Positions 33,190 through 53,791 of a DNA stretch of 64,000 bases are shown one piece after another. The notes below the pieces were generated by a model that was given only the letters and a program-made list of their open reading frames with translations, was not told the DNA's origin and did not search any database. The position numbers and the translations under genes were made by a program. The stretch covers positions 25,001 to 89,000 of the forward strand of contig JAXCGZ010003826.1 in the NCBI GenBank assembly GCA_037179515.1. Reading direction: 5' to 3'. The stretch comes from Halocaridina rubra. Its lineage: Eukaryota > Arthropoda > Malacostraca > Decapoda > Atyidae. Within the stretch, counting starts at the first letter, position 1. Each line of letters starts with the position of its first letter.

Positions 33190-33190
<1 letters not shown>

Positions 33191-34174
33191 TTACCTAATT
33201 GTGTTTACGGGAAAGAGCCCAAAGCTCGTATCTTCCCGTCTCCTCATCGGTTCCATTTTATACGTAGTGATATTTATCGTACCTGTCCTTAAAACTAGGG
33301 ATTGACATAGCATTAACTACCTCCTCGCTTAGCAAATTCCAATAATCAACTACTCTTACACTGAAAAAATATTTCCTTACATCCTGCAAAGAAGTTTTCT
33401 TACGAAGCTTCAAAGTATAACCTCTAGTTCTAGAGCTAGCCATATCAAAATATCGATCCCTATCCACTTTATCATAACCATGAAGGAATTTAAAGACTGT
33501 CACCATATCCCTCCCTCAATCTTCTAGCTTCGAGTGATGGTAAGTAATTCCCTCAGCCTCTCATCTTAACTGAGATTGCGTATTTCTGACATCAGTTTCG
33601 TGGCATGTCTTTGAACTTTTTCAAGCTTAGCTATGTGCTTTTTCAAGTGCGGATTCCAAAAGGGGGCTGCATATTCGAGTTTTGGCCTCACATAGGTTAC
33701 ATAAATATTTCTGAACATTTCCTTGTCCATGTGCCTGAAGGCTACCCTTACATTTGATAAGAATGCATATGCTGCCCTTACTATGCCATTTATATTTATT
33801 TCTGGAGAAAAATCTGCCAGTATGTTTACTCCTAAAGCTCTCTCATTTTCTGTCTCTTGAAGTTATACTCCAGCCACCGAGTAGTCAAGCTTGGGCCTTC
33901 TTGCACTTGTACCCATTCTCATTACCTTACATTTTGAAGTATTGAATTTCATTAGCCTCTTTTCTCATGCAGACTATTTAGATCTTCCTGAAGTTCTCCA
34001 CTATTGTTCTCGTTTCCTACTTTCCTACAATCTTTGCATCATCTGCAAACATATTCATGAATGAATTTACAGACTGGTAGGTCATTTACATATACAAGGA
34101 ACAAAAGTGGCCCTAAAACTGAACCCTGTGGAACTCCACTACTAACTCTTCTCCATTCAGACACTGAGTGTCTT
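33190..34174 (-). mobile_element. Larger fragment of the CR1-like LINE
   Basis: About 985 bases covering the C-terminal part of the reverse transcriptase and the 3' UTR in reverse, including a broken copy of the terminal GYTLKLRKKTSLQDVRKYFF segment. The 3' end joins (TG)n at 33122-33189; the 5' break joins a short (TG)n. Confidence 0.9.
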
Positions 34175-34225
34175 GTGTGTGTGTATGATTACCTAATTGT
34201 GGTAATCACACACACACACACACAC

Positions 34226-34297
34226 GAAAGAGAGGGCTGGGCAGATTGCATATTCCTAGACTTCCAGAAAGCATTTGACACTGTCCCACACGGGAGT
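34226..34297 (+). mobile_element. Internal fragment of the CR1-like LINE
   Basis: 72 bases matching 55230-55300 (EREGWADCIFLDFQKAFDTV, the RT A-motif region). The 5' side abuts (AC)n; homology stops after CACACGGGAG. Confidence 0.85.
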
Positions 34298-34503
34298 GTC
34301 CTTGATAAAAATTTGTCGTTTATCGATAATTGTACTGAACTCCCGAGGCTTATGCTCAAAATTGGCCCATTATGTCGAGAATCACCTAGCTTCTCTTACT
34401 CTGTATTTTATGCGTTTTATATCACAAATTTATCTTCTCAGCTAGTTTATCAATTACTTGATCCATGGGAAGGATATTTATATTTATTGAAACTGTGTGC
34501 GTA

Positions 34504-35364
<861 letters not shown>

Positions 35365-35676
35365 TGTGTATATGTATGTATATATGCTTCACGAGAAGCA
35401 CGTGTATATTGTAAATATGATTATTAGCCCCATTGCGCTTCGTAGTCAAAGTAAAATATATATTTACCGTTTCTATAGAGCCAGCCATCCGTCGCTCTGT
35501 AGATATGCCAACTGTCTCCCACCGGGAAGGCTTAGAGTCCTCACCCCCCAAAGGTGACTCGTGCAGTGTCTCTTGGATAGAGCCACTTGTAGATAAGGAG
35601 AGGATAGTTGTGTCCCTATGGTGGTAACCCATGGTAAATTAGCAGGTTAAGTGAGAGCTCGGTAATACTAAGAAGA

Positions 35677-35850
35677 GGAAACTCATGAGGAATTGGCACC
35701 ATACATTTACCAATAGTGTAGAAAGGTTAGGTTAAGTTAAATTAGGTTAGAATTAGATCTTGAGATTTTAGTTTAAAGTCCAACCTAACTTAACCCACTC
35801 CGTCTACGCTATTGATAAAAAGGCTGGTCCCAATTCTTCATGAGCTAAAA
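35677..35850. mobile_element. Foldback (MITE-like) element
   Basis: Inverted arms CTCATGAGGAATTGGCACCA...CCAATAGTGTAGA and their complement TCTACGCTATTGAT...CCAATTCTTCATGAGC, with GGTTAGGTTAAG-rich inner arms. Confidence 0.82.
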
Positions 35851-36039
35851 AAAAAAAAAAAAAAAAGCTCTTCCTCCCATTGAAGAAAATTCAAGTTTAC
35901 AGAAAGTATTAGTCACATTACATGCAATTTGTGTATATATTACATATATAAATCTTTTATTCATCTACCAATTAGACTTTATGTATTTAGTTACCCGTTG
36001 TACATATGTTTCCTTAATTCATTTTCATAGTATTTCCAG

Positions 36040-42626
<6,587 letters not shown>

Positions 42627-43754
42627 ATCATCCTCAAGTAGAAAGAAGGATTAATCTAGCTTAAATCTTGGATTAATCTGAGGATTAATTTATGTAAGGG
42701 TTGAACACGGGGTCAAGTAAGGTTTTTTTATTTCTTTGATGCTCATCTATAATTGGTAGAGCTTGGCGCTGTTTTGGTTGAAAATGATATATCATGATCA
42801 CTTTTTGCATATCAAGAAGTCTTTCGCTAATCAGAGCCAAAGAATGATGTGCCTTCCAGGTCACAGCCATAAGAAACGCATGTGCCAAATGTGCTTAGAT
42901 TAGATTTGATGTCTGTAACACTAAATGTTTAGTATTAAAAACAGTATCCTAATAAGCTCCCAAGAAGCTCCTTAATGAGAATTTTGGTAGATCTTCAATA
43001 TTGACGAGTAGATATAGATATCTATTCTCTTATCTGTATGGATAAATATATCTACTAAAGGACATAGTATATATGTTGGCGGTTGTTTTAGTAAATAAAA
43101 AGATATTACTGAAGGCTAAGACCTTCAGTTATAAGCACATAAAGTAAATTTAGAGGTAGGCCTACGAGAAACACAGTATCAGTACTACTTCCATTATTAA
43201 TTAGCTATAATTACAAAATATAACTAGAAGTATATCGGGTATCACAAGAAACACATTATTAATAATTTGTATATAAGCAGATATTTTTTTTATAATTTTG
43301 TATAAAAGACATATTTCTTAACAGAGGTGTGCATGGTCAAAGCATTTTCCATTAAGGCGATATATTTTTTTTTATCTACTGTTGTAACTTTTGTGTCGAA
43401 TCATGTGTTATTTGACTATTTTTTATAAGATAATTCATATTTTTTTAGTTATCGTTGTCAGTACTGTTGTCAAGAAAAAAAAATATATGGAGTAAGTTCT
43501 CTTCACTCCAGCTCATGAAGGTCTCTCAAGTCACTTGGTTTCCAGGCTAAATAAAACAAGAAGATTTGAAGTTCACACCTAATATATTTCACTTTACCTT
43601 TGTTCATTTGTGTTCATATTTTAAGGTAGAGATTCCAAAATAATATATCATGAACGAATATATTTCATGTAAATATATTTCATCTATCTAAATCACGTAG
43701 CAATATTATAAAAAGGTTGTGATTATATTGAGAATTAATCACTACTAAACAGCA

Positions 43755-43900
43755 GGGGCCGTAGTAGCTCATTGGTCAAGTGCGCGAGTCGGGAGGTGAT
43801 TAACACGGGTTTGTTTCCACCACGGGATGTCAGGTCTTGTCCCAGCTCCAACCTATCTGTGTCCAACCCCACTCATGGGGACAAATTGTGACATAATAAT
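43755..43900 (+). mobile_element. SINE family 2, variant
   Basis: Forward copy with A-box GTAGCTCATTGGTCAAGTGC, then CAGCTCCAACCTATCTGTGT and CCCCACTCATGGGGAC. Confidence 0.78.
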
Positions 43901-43992
43901 TTCTTTCACGTATTTGGCTTATATTTATCTGATAATTGGTGTCCATTTCTATAACTTAAAACTACAGAACTACAATATAAGATTCGTAAGTC

Positions 43993-44212
43993 TTAGGCCG
44001 CTTTCACACCAAAGTGGCACGTCGCACGTGGCATGACACGTGACACGCCAGTTAAAAACGAACGTCCGGAAATATATGAAACCTTTCACACAAGTGGCGT
44101 GGCACATGGGACGTGTCAGGCCCTTCCTGTATGAAAGTTTTCATATATTCTCAGATGTTCGTTTTCAACTGCCGTACGACGTGCCACTTTGATGTGAAAG
44201 CAGCCTAATATT
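43993..44212. mobile_element. Foldback (MITE-like) element
   Basis: Terminal inverted repeats TTAGGCCGCTTTCACACCAA and TTAGGCTGCTTTCACATCAA (right end, complemented), continuing through AGTGGCACGTCG. About 220 bases, no coding capacity. It lies between SPR and the integrin-beta-like gene. Confidence 0.87.
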
Positions 44213-44889
44213 GTATCACAAATAGGAAGTAGATGTAGAAACAGTGTCTTTTCGAAGTAGATGAACGGAAAGTAGACAAGTAGATATAATTTAAACATGA
44301 ATTAAGGTATATAATTTAATAATCAGTGATGGAAAAGGAATTATTGTGTATAATATAAGAAATTTAGATACATAAGAATGTTGAGATAATATTTGTGAAA
44401 AATATATAATTTTCTCTTATTGTGACATGACTATGGGAATAACTATCTTATCATGAAGCTGTCATACTTAATCGTCTCTGCCACATCGGATTCAGTTAGC
44501 TCGATCTATGGACATGTCTGTAAGAAAACGCATAATATTGATGATCGGAGTTGTAATCATAAACAAAGAGTCTTATAATAGGTAGAAAATTGTATCTTTC
44601 ATAAAACTGTAATGCAACTTTAGGAAACCATCTATCACGTGACTGTAAAGTTTCTACCTTATGGAAATGGTATGAAAATGTAATAATATACATTTTGTGC
44701 AAGTATATGAAGTATTTTCCATGGCGCTAAGTACATCTTAGATGATCCAATTCATGAGCTGAGATTTTTTTTTTAGTATTAGTAAAAATTTCCAGAAAAT
44801 CGTGAATACTGACGTTGTTTCTTTTATATAATTGTGTACCTGAAATAATTCTAAACCTTATTACATAAGTGAGAATGAGGATAACCTAC

Positions 44890-44996
44890 CATGTCCTTAG
44901 GAACCAACACATTGTAGGATTCTGCAGTTTCAGGGATATACGAAAACTGCAGTAAGCAGCCCGAGTTAACCATAACACATGTCGTCATAGAAGGTT
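44890..44996 (-). CDS. Integrin-beta-like exon 7: beta-tail
   Basis: Acceptor TATTCACAG. Codes GCLLQFSYIPETAESYNVLV, aligning with the integrin CWFYFTYSVNG..EVMVHV segment just before the membrane helix. Ends at ATG/GTAGGT, a moderate donor; reading through it gives 12 more codons and a TAG. Confidence 0.75.
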
Positions 44997-47900
44997 CTGT
45001 GAATATCAGAAGTATGAAATTGAATAACTTAGAAACCTTTCATAAATATTCTCTTGGAAAAAATATATCGTGTGTTGGAACAGTAGGATATGTATCATGT
45101 GTGAGGGAAAAATTGAAGCAAAAATTATATGCAATCACTAAGAAGGATGTTACTGTACAGAAAGACTGGAAACTTGCTTGTATGCCTTACTATATATGAG
45201 GAAATCTTTTTTTTTTTGTATTAGAGAATAAAAAAACTGGTAATATATATAAATATGCAATGATCGCAACCCCCTTGTAAGGATGTATCCTAGTCAGAGC
45301 ACATTCATTCACATGAAAGGAACCATTAGTCTTACCTAGACTTTCCACAGTGGTAACAGTAATTTGGCAGCTATGACAAGACGGAAGATCTCTGTTCCAT
45401 GCTCTGCACATGACACATGACTTCAGCTTTTCACAAACACTGGCTGCATAAACAGTGTCTTCACAGTACATTCCTTTGTGCCTGTATATAATTCTTTATT
45501 TTATTTGGAAGCAGAAGTGACAACCAATCTTTGAATAACCTTTGCTCTGTCCTTGGAAGAGCTTATTAGATAACTTTTCCTTGGATATATATGTCCGAAA
45601 TAGGTGCTGGATAACTTAAATAGTTATCAGATAAAGAATAACCAAAGGACCTCACATAGCTCTTATAGGTATAAGCACGTAAGTATGCCTTTGAATATTA
45701 CAAACAGATATGAAATATACAAAGAGGGATAATTGTGAACTGTGTCATCCAGAACATCAGGCATAGGTGCATGTGAAGAATAAATGTAACTGTTCATGAC
45801 ACTCACCCATCACCACATTTGCATCTGCCACATTCACAACTCCCTTCACCAGAACACGTGACTCCACTACCTGGCTGAATACACGTCTGTGTTTCTGTTG
45901 GACAATCACAGGACTCTCTATTGTAGCCATTGCGGCAGACACAGCCTCCACAGCGACACTGACCTCGGCTGGGTCCTCCACAGGGCATGCCATCATATCT
46001 GAAATTTTGAATATATAAATATATCTTTTAACTCTTGGTTACTTCTCGTTTATGGCCAAGCTTTCTTTTTTGCCATTGTAATAAAACTGTCCATGAGTGT
46101 CTTGTGCTCTCATAACATTACACCCTAAACATTTTTTTTTTTCATTTTCAATTTTTTTCACAATACTGTTTGACTTATTTACGAGCTAAAGAGTAATATA
46201 GAATTATATCTCTGCTCTTATTTGCAAAAACTATCCATCTCTGTTGGGTCTTAAACTAGAATAAATGGTTGTTAGATAAAGTCTAGTCAATGTATATTGT
46301 ATACTGCAAATTATTGTGGGTAAATGTCCAATTGTAGAATCTGGAGTTTATAGACAATAGCTTACCTATAAACTGTAAAGCTTTGCTTTGACAGATTATT
46401 GTTAAATCAATCATTCAATCGAGGCAGACCTTTATCCCCTAGGAGCTAAATGGAGTGGTCAAGGTGTATTATTGTTTGGTGAATAGGTGTGCTTTGACTC
46501 GGCCAACTCCCTTACAAGAAAGGGATACCGGCCGTTGTATATGTGCGTACTGTACATACTTACACAGGACAGGAATGATCATCACATTGACAGAATGTAC
46601 CGTAGTATCCTGGCTGACAGAAGCAGCGTCCACAGGCACAGACTCCGTGTCCTCCGCATGTAATATCACTGTCACCCTTACAAGCCTCTTCTCCTCCGGG
46701 ACAGGACTCCGGGCTTGGGATATCTGCAGCGGCCCCTGAATGGTGATATTTTCCTCTTCCTCCACCACGGTGGAAGAATGTTCGACCCTTAAAACATTAT
46801 AGAAAAAGAATATAAAAACCTAAATATAAGTATATGTTAAATAATACATACAGTAATTTATATCCTTCAGTGAAACAGGGCAAATAGCAAAGGATAATGG
46901 AGAGAGAGAGAGAGAGCAATGACACAGTTTACCATAAAAATTATGTACCTGTTGTCTGCTTAGTGCTCGCACAACGGACCAGAGAGATGACAGGTTTGCT
47001 CTCATCCATTCTATGTCTATCACAGTTGGAGTTGATGCTTCTGTCTGTATTCAACATATGAGAAGATTAAAAAGTCATACATATTAAAACGATAAATACC
47101 AACTTTGTATTGACTAGGTCTATCATACATAAATATACCTATTGCTGCCTTGTCTCGAATGAATATAAGAGACCTACAAATAAGGTGAGTTATTGACAGA
47201 CTGATATATTGACTCATTGAGGCGTAGTTCATTAATAATAATAAAGAATAATCAAATTTTACTAAAGATTTAATAACTAGTTTTCATCTTACTCAAAGGA
47301 GTAAGTAATTAAAGGAAGTTAAATAAAATTTCAACTCACAGCAACAGGATCGTTGGATCCAATTCGCGCTGCGGATTGAAAAGAAGAAGAAGTGAATGCA
47401 TTCCCAACATAGTGAGAAAAATGAGATTCCCTATTCGTCAATTCGTGCCTAGAAGGTGCTCCTGCGACGCCCACTTCTGCGGGAGAACTGGAGAACGTGC
47501 CTGGAACTCCGTTTTGATAATGGCGTTGGAAGGTATCCAATTCTTCGTCTTCTTCTACTAGATCTTGGTCATAGTGGGTGTCATCTAGTCTCCCGCGCTG
47601 ATTCTCATTTTTTTGTTTCTGTCTTTTAAAACCAAAACATAAAAAATACAACATTTGCTCTGTAAGATATTGATATACTCTATTTGTCAAACCTTAATTC
47701 ATTTAAAAACAATAGAAAAAAATCGTTTCATGTTGTATATGTTATAAATATATCACACCAACACAGTGTTATAAGATTGTATATTGAATATATGAAATGA
47801 CTTTTTATATATAAAAGACTGTTTTTGTCTATGAATGTATAGAATTTAGTAATACGCGGGAAACTCTTCTTGAAAAGTCAACTGATGTGTAGATGTGTAA

Positions 47901-49162
47901 AAATATATTTCATATGATATCAGTATAGACTAGCTTAATGGATAAGTAGGTTGGCCCATGGCATCAGCCGCCCGTAGCGATACTACAGCTGAAGGATTTT
48001 GAAACTTGAATAGGACTGTCCAGGACAGCTCGATGTTAAGTCTTCTTTCAGTTACGGTTATAGTTTACACCTATATCAACACTGAATATTCTTGGATATT
48101 CATTACACACCTCTTATTATTCCTTTACTTCTGACAAGTCATTACACTCTCCATCTCTGTTACTTTTTACTTAATGTATTCCTCGTGTCCAGGCTCGGTG
48201 GGGGCTGTTTTATTTGTATTTTTTTTTTTTGCCCGTCCTGGTGTCACAATCATAAAAAAAATGAAAATTTAATATTTACATTCATCACAAAACTTAAGAA
48301 AAATATATATTGATATATTTAATTAGGCTTCATTAGGTTAGGTTAAATATCTAAGGAAAGCTGTAAGCTTTGCTTCCGTTTAACCTTCTGTGGTGTAGTT
48401 GGTAGCGCCTTGGCTTAGTAATAATAAGTCCCAGGATCAAGTCCCGGTCGGGGTAAAAATTATTCATGTTTTCACATACGTAATGTGCTTATTTGGTTAT
48501 TGTTGGTCCCGAATGAGATTGGGAGTTGAATTAAATGCGAAAACGAAACCACGAGTGAGGTTGGAGAAACTGTAATGTAAACATAGTGGCATTCAGATAG
48601 AATGCGTTCATTCCTACCATAGCTGTAAGGTTTAGTTCCCTTCAACCTTCTGTGGTGTAGTTCGTAGCGCCTTGGCTTAGTAATAATAAGTCCCAGGTTC
48701 AAATCCTGGTCAGGGCAAAAATGATTCATCTATTGAAATGTTTTATCATGTTTAGGTTCGCTGTTAGTTAAGAGACGATTTAATGAATTTAAATAATTAT
48801 CTATTTTAGTTATTTTAGACATTTTTCAATGTTTAAAAAAATTCATTTTACTCGTTGCGGGTGTGAGAGTAAATATATACCAGTACCGTTATAATGTTTT
48901 TCCTGCCTCTTAAAATCTGGTTTATCATTCTTTTTTATTATTATTTTCAGGCTAGGTTAGGTTAAGTATCTTTATTTTTAATTTACTCAGTTTTCATATT
49001 TATATTTTGTGTTATTGACTCCATAAGGTTAGGTCGTGTTTTTGGATTGGAACTCCAGCAAAAGTGTGTCGGTAGGAATCACACTCCAATGGCATCCATT
49101 AATTGATAAAAATTATTCTTGGAATGTTTTAATAAATATTACTAGTCTATTTTAGTGTGGAA

Positions 49163-49246
<84 letters not shown>

Positions 49247-50383
49247 CTTCTTTCCCATCGTTCTTGTCTCCTTTCTTCTTTTATTCGTCTTCTTTCTGCC
49301 TTAAGCCTTTTCCTCTCTTCTCTTGTTATTCCTCTCTCGTTGTCTCTGTCTTCTATGTTGCCTTCGTTCCTATCTCTGGACATTCGTTGATGACTCAGCC
49401 TTGTAAACGTGTCCGAATCTCTTTGGAGTTCGTCTTCGTAGTTTTCTATAGATAGATAGAGACGGCTCTGAACTCTTTATCTTTTTTTTTTTTTATTGTG
49501 ACACCAGGACGGACCAAAAAAATAAAATAAAGTAAATCTACCCTTATCGGGCCTGGGCACGAAGAAAACAGAGAGAGAAATAGAGAAGGGGAGTATTGTA
49601 ACTTGTCAGATGTGAAGGGATAATAAGACATGTGTAACGAGTATCTAAAAATATTCAGTGTTGATGTAGGCATAGAAAGAGAACCGTAACTGAAGGAGGA
49701 CTTAGCATCAAAATGTTCTGGACAGTCCCATTCAAGTCCAAAAGACCCTTCAGCTTTAGTATCTATATGTTTATACAAGATCCGTATTCCCCTTACAAGG
49801 GGAGTGGTTGAGCTAAAGCATAAAACTTTGACGACTCTTTGCGGCAAGAAATTGAAGAGGAAGGGATTCCCAAACTTTTCACGACTCCAACCCCTTATAT
49901 TTGAAAACTCATTACCACACCATCTGAGCAGAGGCTGCGATGTTCTTTTTTCTTAAGAGAAAATTGGAATGGATTATAAAATGCATATGACTAAATTAAT
50001 ATATATTATCCGCAGTATTTTACAGGAATTGATTGTCAAAAAGGCCAATATATTTATGAGACAAATTTTTATTAGTAGTAGTAAGACTAGTGATAGTAGC
50101 AGTAGTGGTAGAATTGAAAGATTGTCCACTTGTTTCACTTAAGAAAATTAACAGCCAGGCCGGCAACCTGTTCGAGCTAGGTGGGATCCTAAACAACAAT
50201 TTTATTAAGAAAATAGAATTATTTAAATAGAATAGCAGTATTAGTAGCAACATTAGTAGTAGTAAAAGTAGTAGTAGTAGTAGTAGTAATACAGCTGATG
50301 TACATACCGTGTTGAGAGCGAGAGCAGGCGAAAATTGATAGCAGTGTTACCAGGCAGGTCCATTTCCATGATATCATATGCAT
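44890..50383 (-). CDS. Integrin-beta-like protein with I-EGF and beta-tail modules, no beta-I domain
   Basis: Seven minus-strand exons (50383-50308, 47659-47340, 47044-46949, 46787-46564, 45998-45807, 45481-45336, 44996-44890) join without a stop and with every phase compatible to about 387 residues. The order is a signal peptide (1-23), about 150 residues of polar linker, three cysteine-rich I-EGF modules (from about residue 193) with the C.CG.C.C signature, a CVMC-type junction and a beta-tail-like stretch. I-EGF plus beta-tail is diagnostic of integrin beta subunits, membrane receptors for matrix ligands. Absent are PSI, hybrid and beta-I (VWA, MIDAS) domains and I-EGF1; the signal peptide feeds straight into the linker. 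No membrane or NPxY exon was found after 44890; read-through of the last donor would stop at 44851-44853 and give a secreted form. It could be an integrin paralog that lost its head, a non-canonical isoform, or a pseudogene. Exons 4-7 are firm; exons 1-3 rest mainly on phase. Confidence 0.72.
45336..45481 (-). CDS. Integrin-beta-like exon 6: start of beta-tail
   Basis: Codes GMYCEDTVYAASVCEKLKSC, VMCRAWNRDLPSC and ITVTTVESL, matching the C.....C..CVQCRAF stretch of integrin beta subunits. Donor CTAG/GTAAGA in phase 1. Confidence 0.9.
45807..45998 (-). CDS. Integrin-beta-like exon 5: two I-EGF modules
   Basis: Codes QCRCGGCVCRNGY, SCDCPTETQTC and CECGRCKCGD. This is the best evidence for integrin-beta ancestry. 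Donor GG/GTGAGT in phase 2. Confidence 0.93.
46564..46787 (-). CDS. Integrin-beta-like exon 4: I-EGF module
   Basis: Gly/Arg/His-rich start, then TCGGHGVCACGRCFCQPGYY and FCQCDDHSCP, an I-EGF repeat as in integrin beta stalks. Donor CCTGT/GTAAGT in phase 2. Confidence 0.9.
46949..47044 (-). CDS. Integrin-beta-like exon 3
   Basis: 32 codons between acceptor GAATACAG and donor CAG/GTACAT, in phase 0 on both sides, so it could be skipped without a frame change. Codes TPTVIDIEWMRANLSSLW. No domain recognised. Confidence 0.55.
47340..47659 (-). CDS. Integrin-beta-like exon 2: polar linker
   Basis: Acceptor ATCTTACAG is the only nearby one giving the needed phase. Codes 106 residues without cysteine-rich modules: basic at first, then an acidic run (EEDEELD), then Ser/Gly/His-rich. 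Donor GCT/GTGAGT in phase 0. Confidence 0.65.
48065..48260 (+). mobile_element. Fragment of the same non-autonomous element
   Basis: Shares the TTCTTGGATATTCATTACAC block, the CGTGTCCAGG block and the 3' end CGTCCTGGTGTCACAATC plus an A-run. Only the right half is present. Confidence 0.75.
48366..48465 (+). mobile_element. tRNA-like SINE, family 4, copy 1
   Basis: Contains A-box GTGGTGTAGTTGGTAGCGCC and B-box GGATCAAGTCCCGG. A near-identical copy lies 270 bases to the right. The cloverleaf is interrupted by TAATAATAAG, so it is not a real tRNA gene. Confidence 0.75.
48630..48730 (+). mobile_element. tRNA-like SINE, family 4, copy 2
   Basis: A-box GTGGTGTAGTTCGTAGCGCC and canonical B-box GGTTCAAATCC. 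Both copies are preceded by GCTGTAAG(C/G)TTT. Confidence 0.75.
49167..49242. repeat. (CT)n array
   Basis: Interrupted CT repeat in the first intron of the integrin-beta-like gene. Confidence 0.96.
49475..49850 (-). mobile_element. Non-autonomous element with a LINE-like 3' tail
   Basis: Minus-strand element of about 375 bases ending GTCCTGGTGTCACAATAAAA plus poly-A, the same tail as the Jockey-like LINE at 37.7 kb. The body holds TTCTCTTTCTATGCCTACA and TATTATCCCTTCACATCTGA, shared with the copies at 2.6 and 48.1 kb. Confidence 0.75.
50308..50383 (-). CDS. Integrin-beta-like exon 1: signal peptide
   Basis: ATG at 50383-50381 opens a hydrophobic run, WTCLVTLLSIFACSRS, typical of a signal peptide. 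An in-frame stop lies just upstream. Ends in phase 1 at CACG/GTATGT, the phase the next exon requires. Confidence 0.65.
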
Positions 50384-50496
50384 TATTATTTCTCTTTATT
50401 TATTTAATTTCCTTTGATTCGGAATGCGACTATGGCAAGAAATGAGATAACAGTTAAAGACAATTAATTATTTAAAATTTTGTAAACATTAGTATC

Positions 50497-50790
50497 AAAA
50501 TGTGTTAGGCTCGTTCTCTCTAACTTTGTCACGTGTTTTAAGGAACTGATTGCATTATTTATTTAAGATAGAGTCAATGTATCTTTGGATAGGCCAAAAT
50601 GTGTTAGGCTCGTTCTCTCTAATTTTGGCACGTGTCTTAAGGAACTGATTGCATTATTTAAGATATAGCCAATGTATCTTTGGATAAGCCAAAATGTGTT
50701 AGGCTCGTTCTCTCTAACTTTGCCACGTGTCTTGAAGGAACTGATTGCATTATTTACTTAAGATATAGCCAATGTATCTCTGGATAGGCC
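50497..50790. repeat. Three-copy ~98-bp tandem repeat
   Basis: Copies begin at 50497, 50596 and 50691, each starting AAAATGTGTTAGGCTCGTTC and ending near GTATCT.TGGATA.GCC. They are highly similar to one another. The block lies 110-410 bases upstream of the start codon of the integrin-beta-like gene. Confidence 0.95.
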
Positions 50791-50920
50791 CCTAAGATTT
50801 TTAAAAGTTGTTCAATTTTCTTCAAAGTACAAAAAAATACGAAATGGATAGCCATACCGACAACTTATTCGAGCTAGGAAGAATTTTTTTAAAGTTAGTA
50901 ATAATAATGAGTTAGTCTCT

Positions 50921-51028
<108 letters not shown>

Positions 51029-51092
51029 GGATGAACCCAAACTGTCCTCTGTTATCTCAATATCAGTATGTACTCCATTTCTTTCCTACTTT

Positions 51093-51296
51093 GGCCCGAT
51101 TTCTTAAACAGTGTTATCCTAGGATACCATATTGTTAGTAAGCTAGACACACACAAATGGATTCCATAAACGCATCAGTGTATGGCTAGGAGCCATACAC
51201 AGAACCGAGTCAGATGCGTTTATGAAATCCATTTGTGTGTGTCTAGCTAACTAACAATATGGTATCTTAAGTTTACACTGTTTAAGAAATGGGGCC
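51093..51296. mobile_element. Foldback (MITE-like) element
   Basis: About 200 bases with arms of roughly 80 bases: GGCCCGATTTCTTAAACAGT at left and GGCCCCATTTCTTAAACAGT (complement) at right, sharing ATACCATATTGTTAG and GACACACACAAATGGATT. Confidence 0.9.
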
Positions 51297-51299
51297 TTT

Positions 51300-53790
<2,491 letters not shown>

Positions 53791-53791
<1 letters not shown>

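Noticed and set aside
42685..42888. Minus-strand frame ending FNPYIN as integrin cytoplasmic tail
   Set aside because: It has no membrane helix and no NPxY or HDRRE motif, and it lies in the SPR 3' region. Resemblance is chance.
44116..44298. Hydrophobic minus-strand frame as the missing integrin membrane exon
   Set aside because: It overlaps the foldback element at 43993-44212 and lacks the conserved WKL/HDRRE sequence after the helix.
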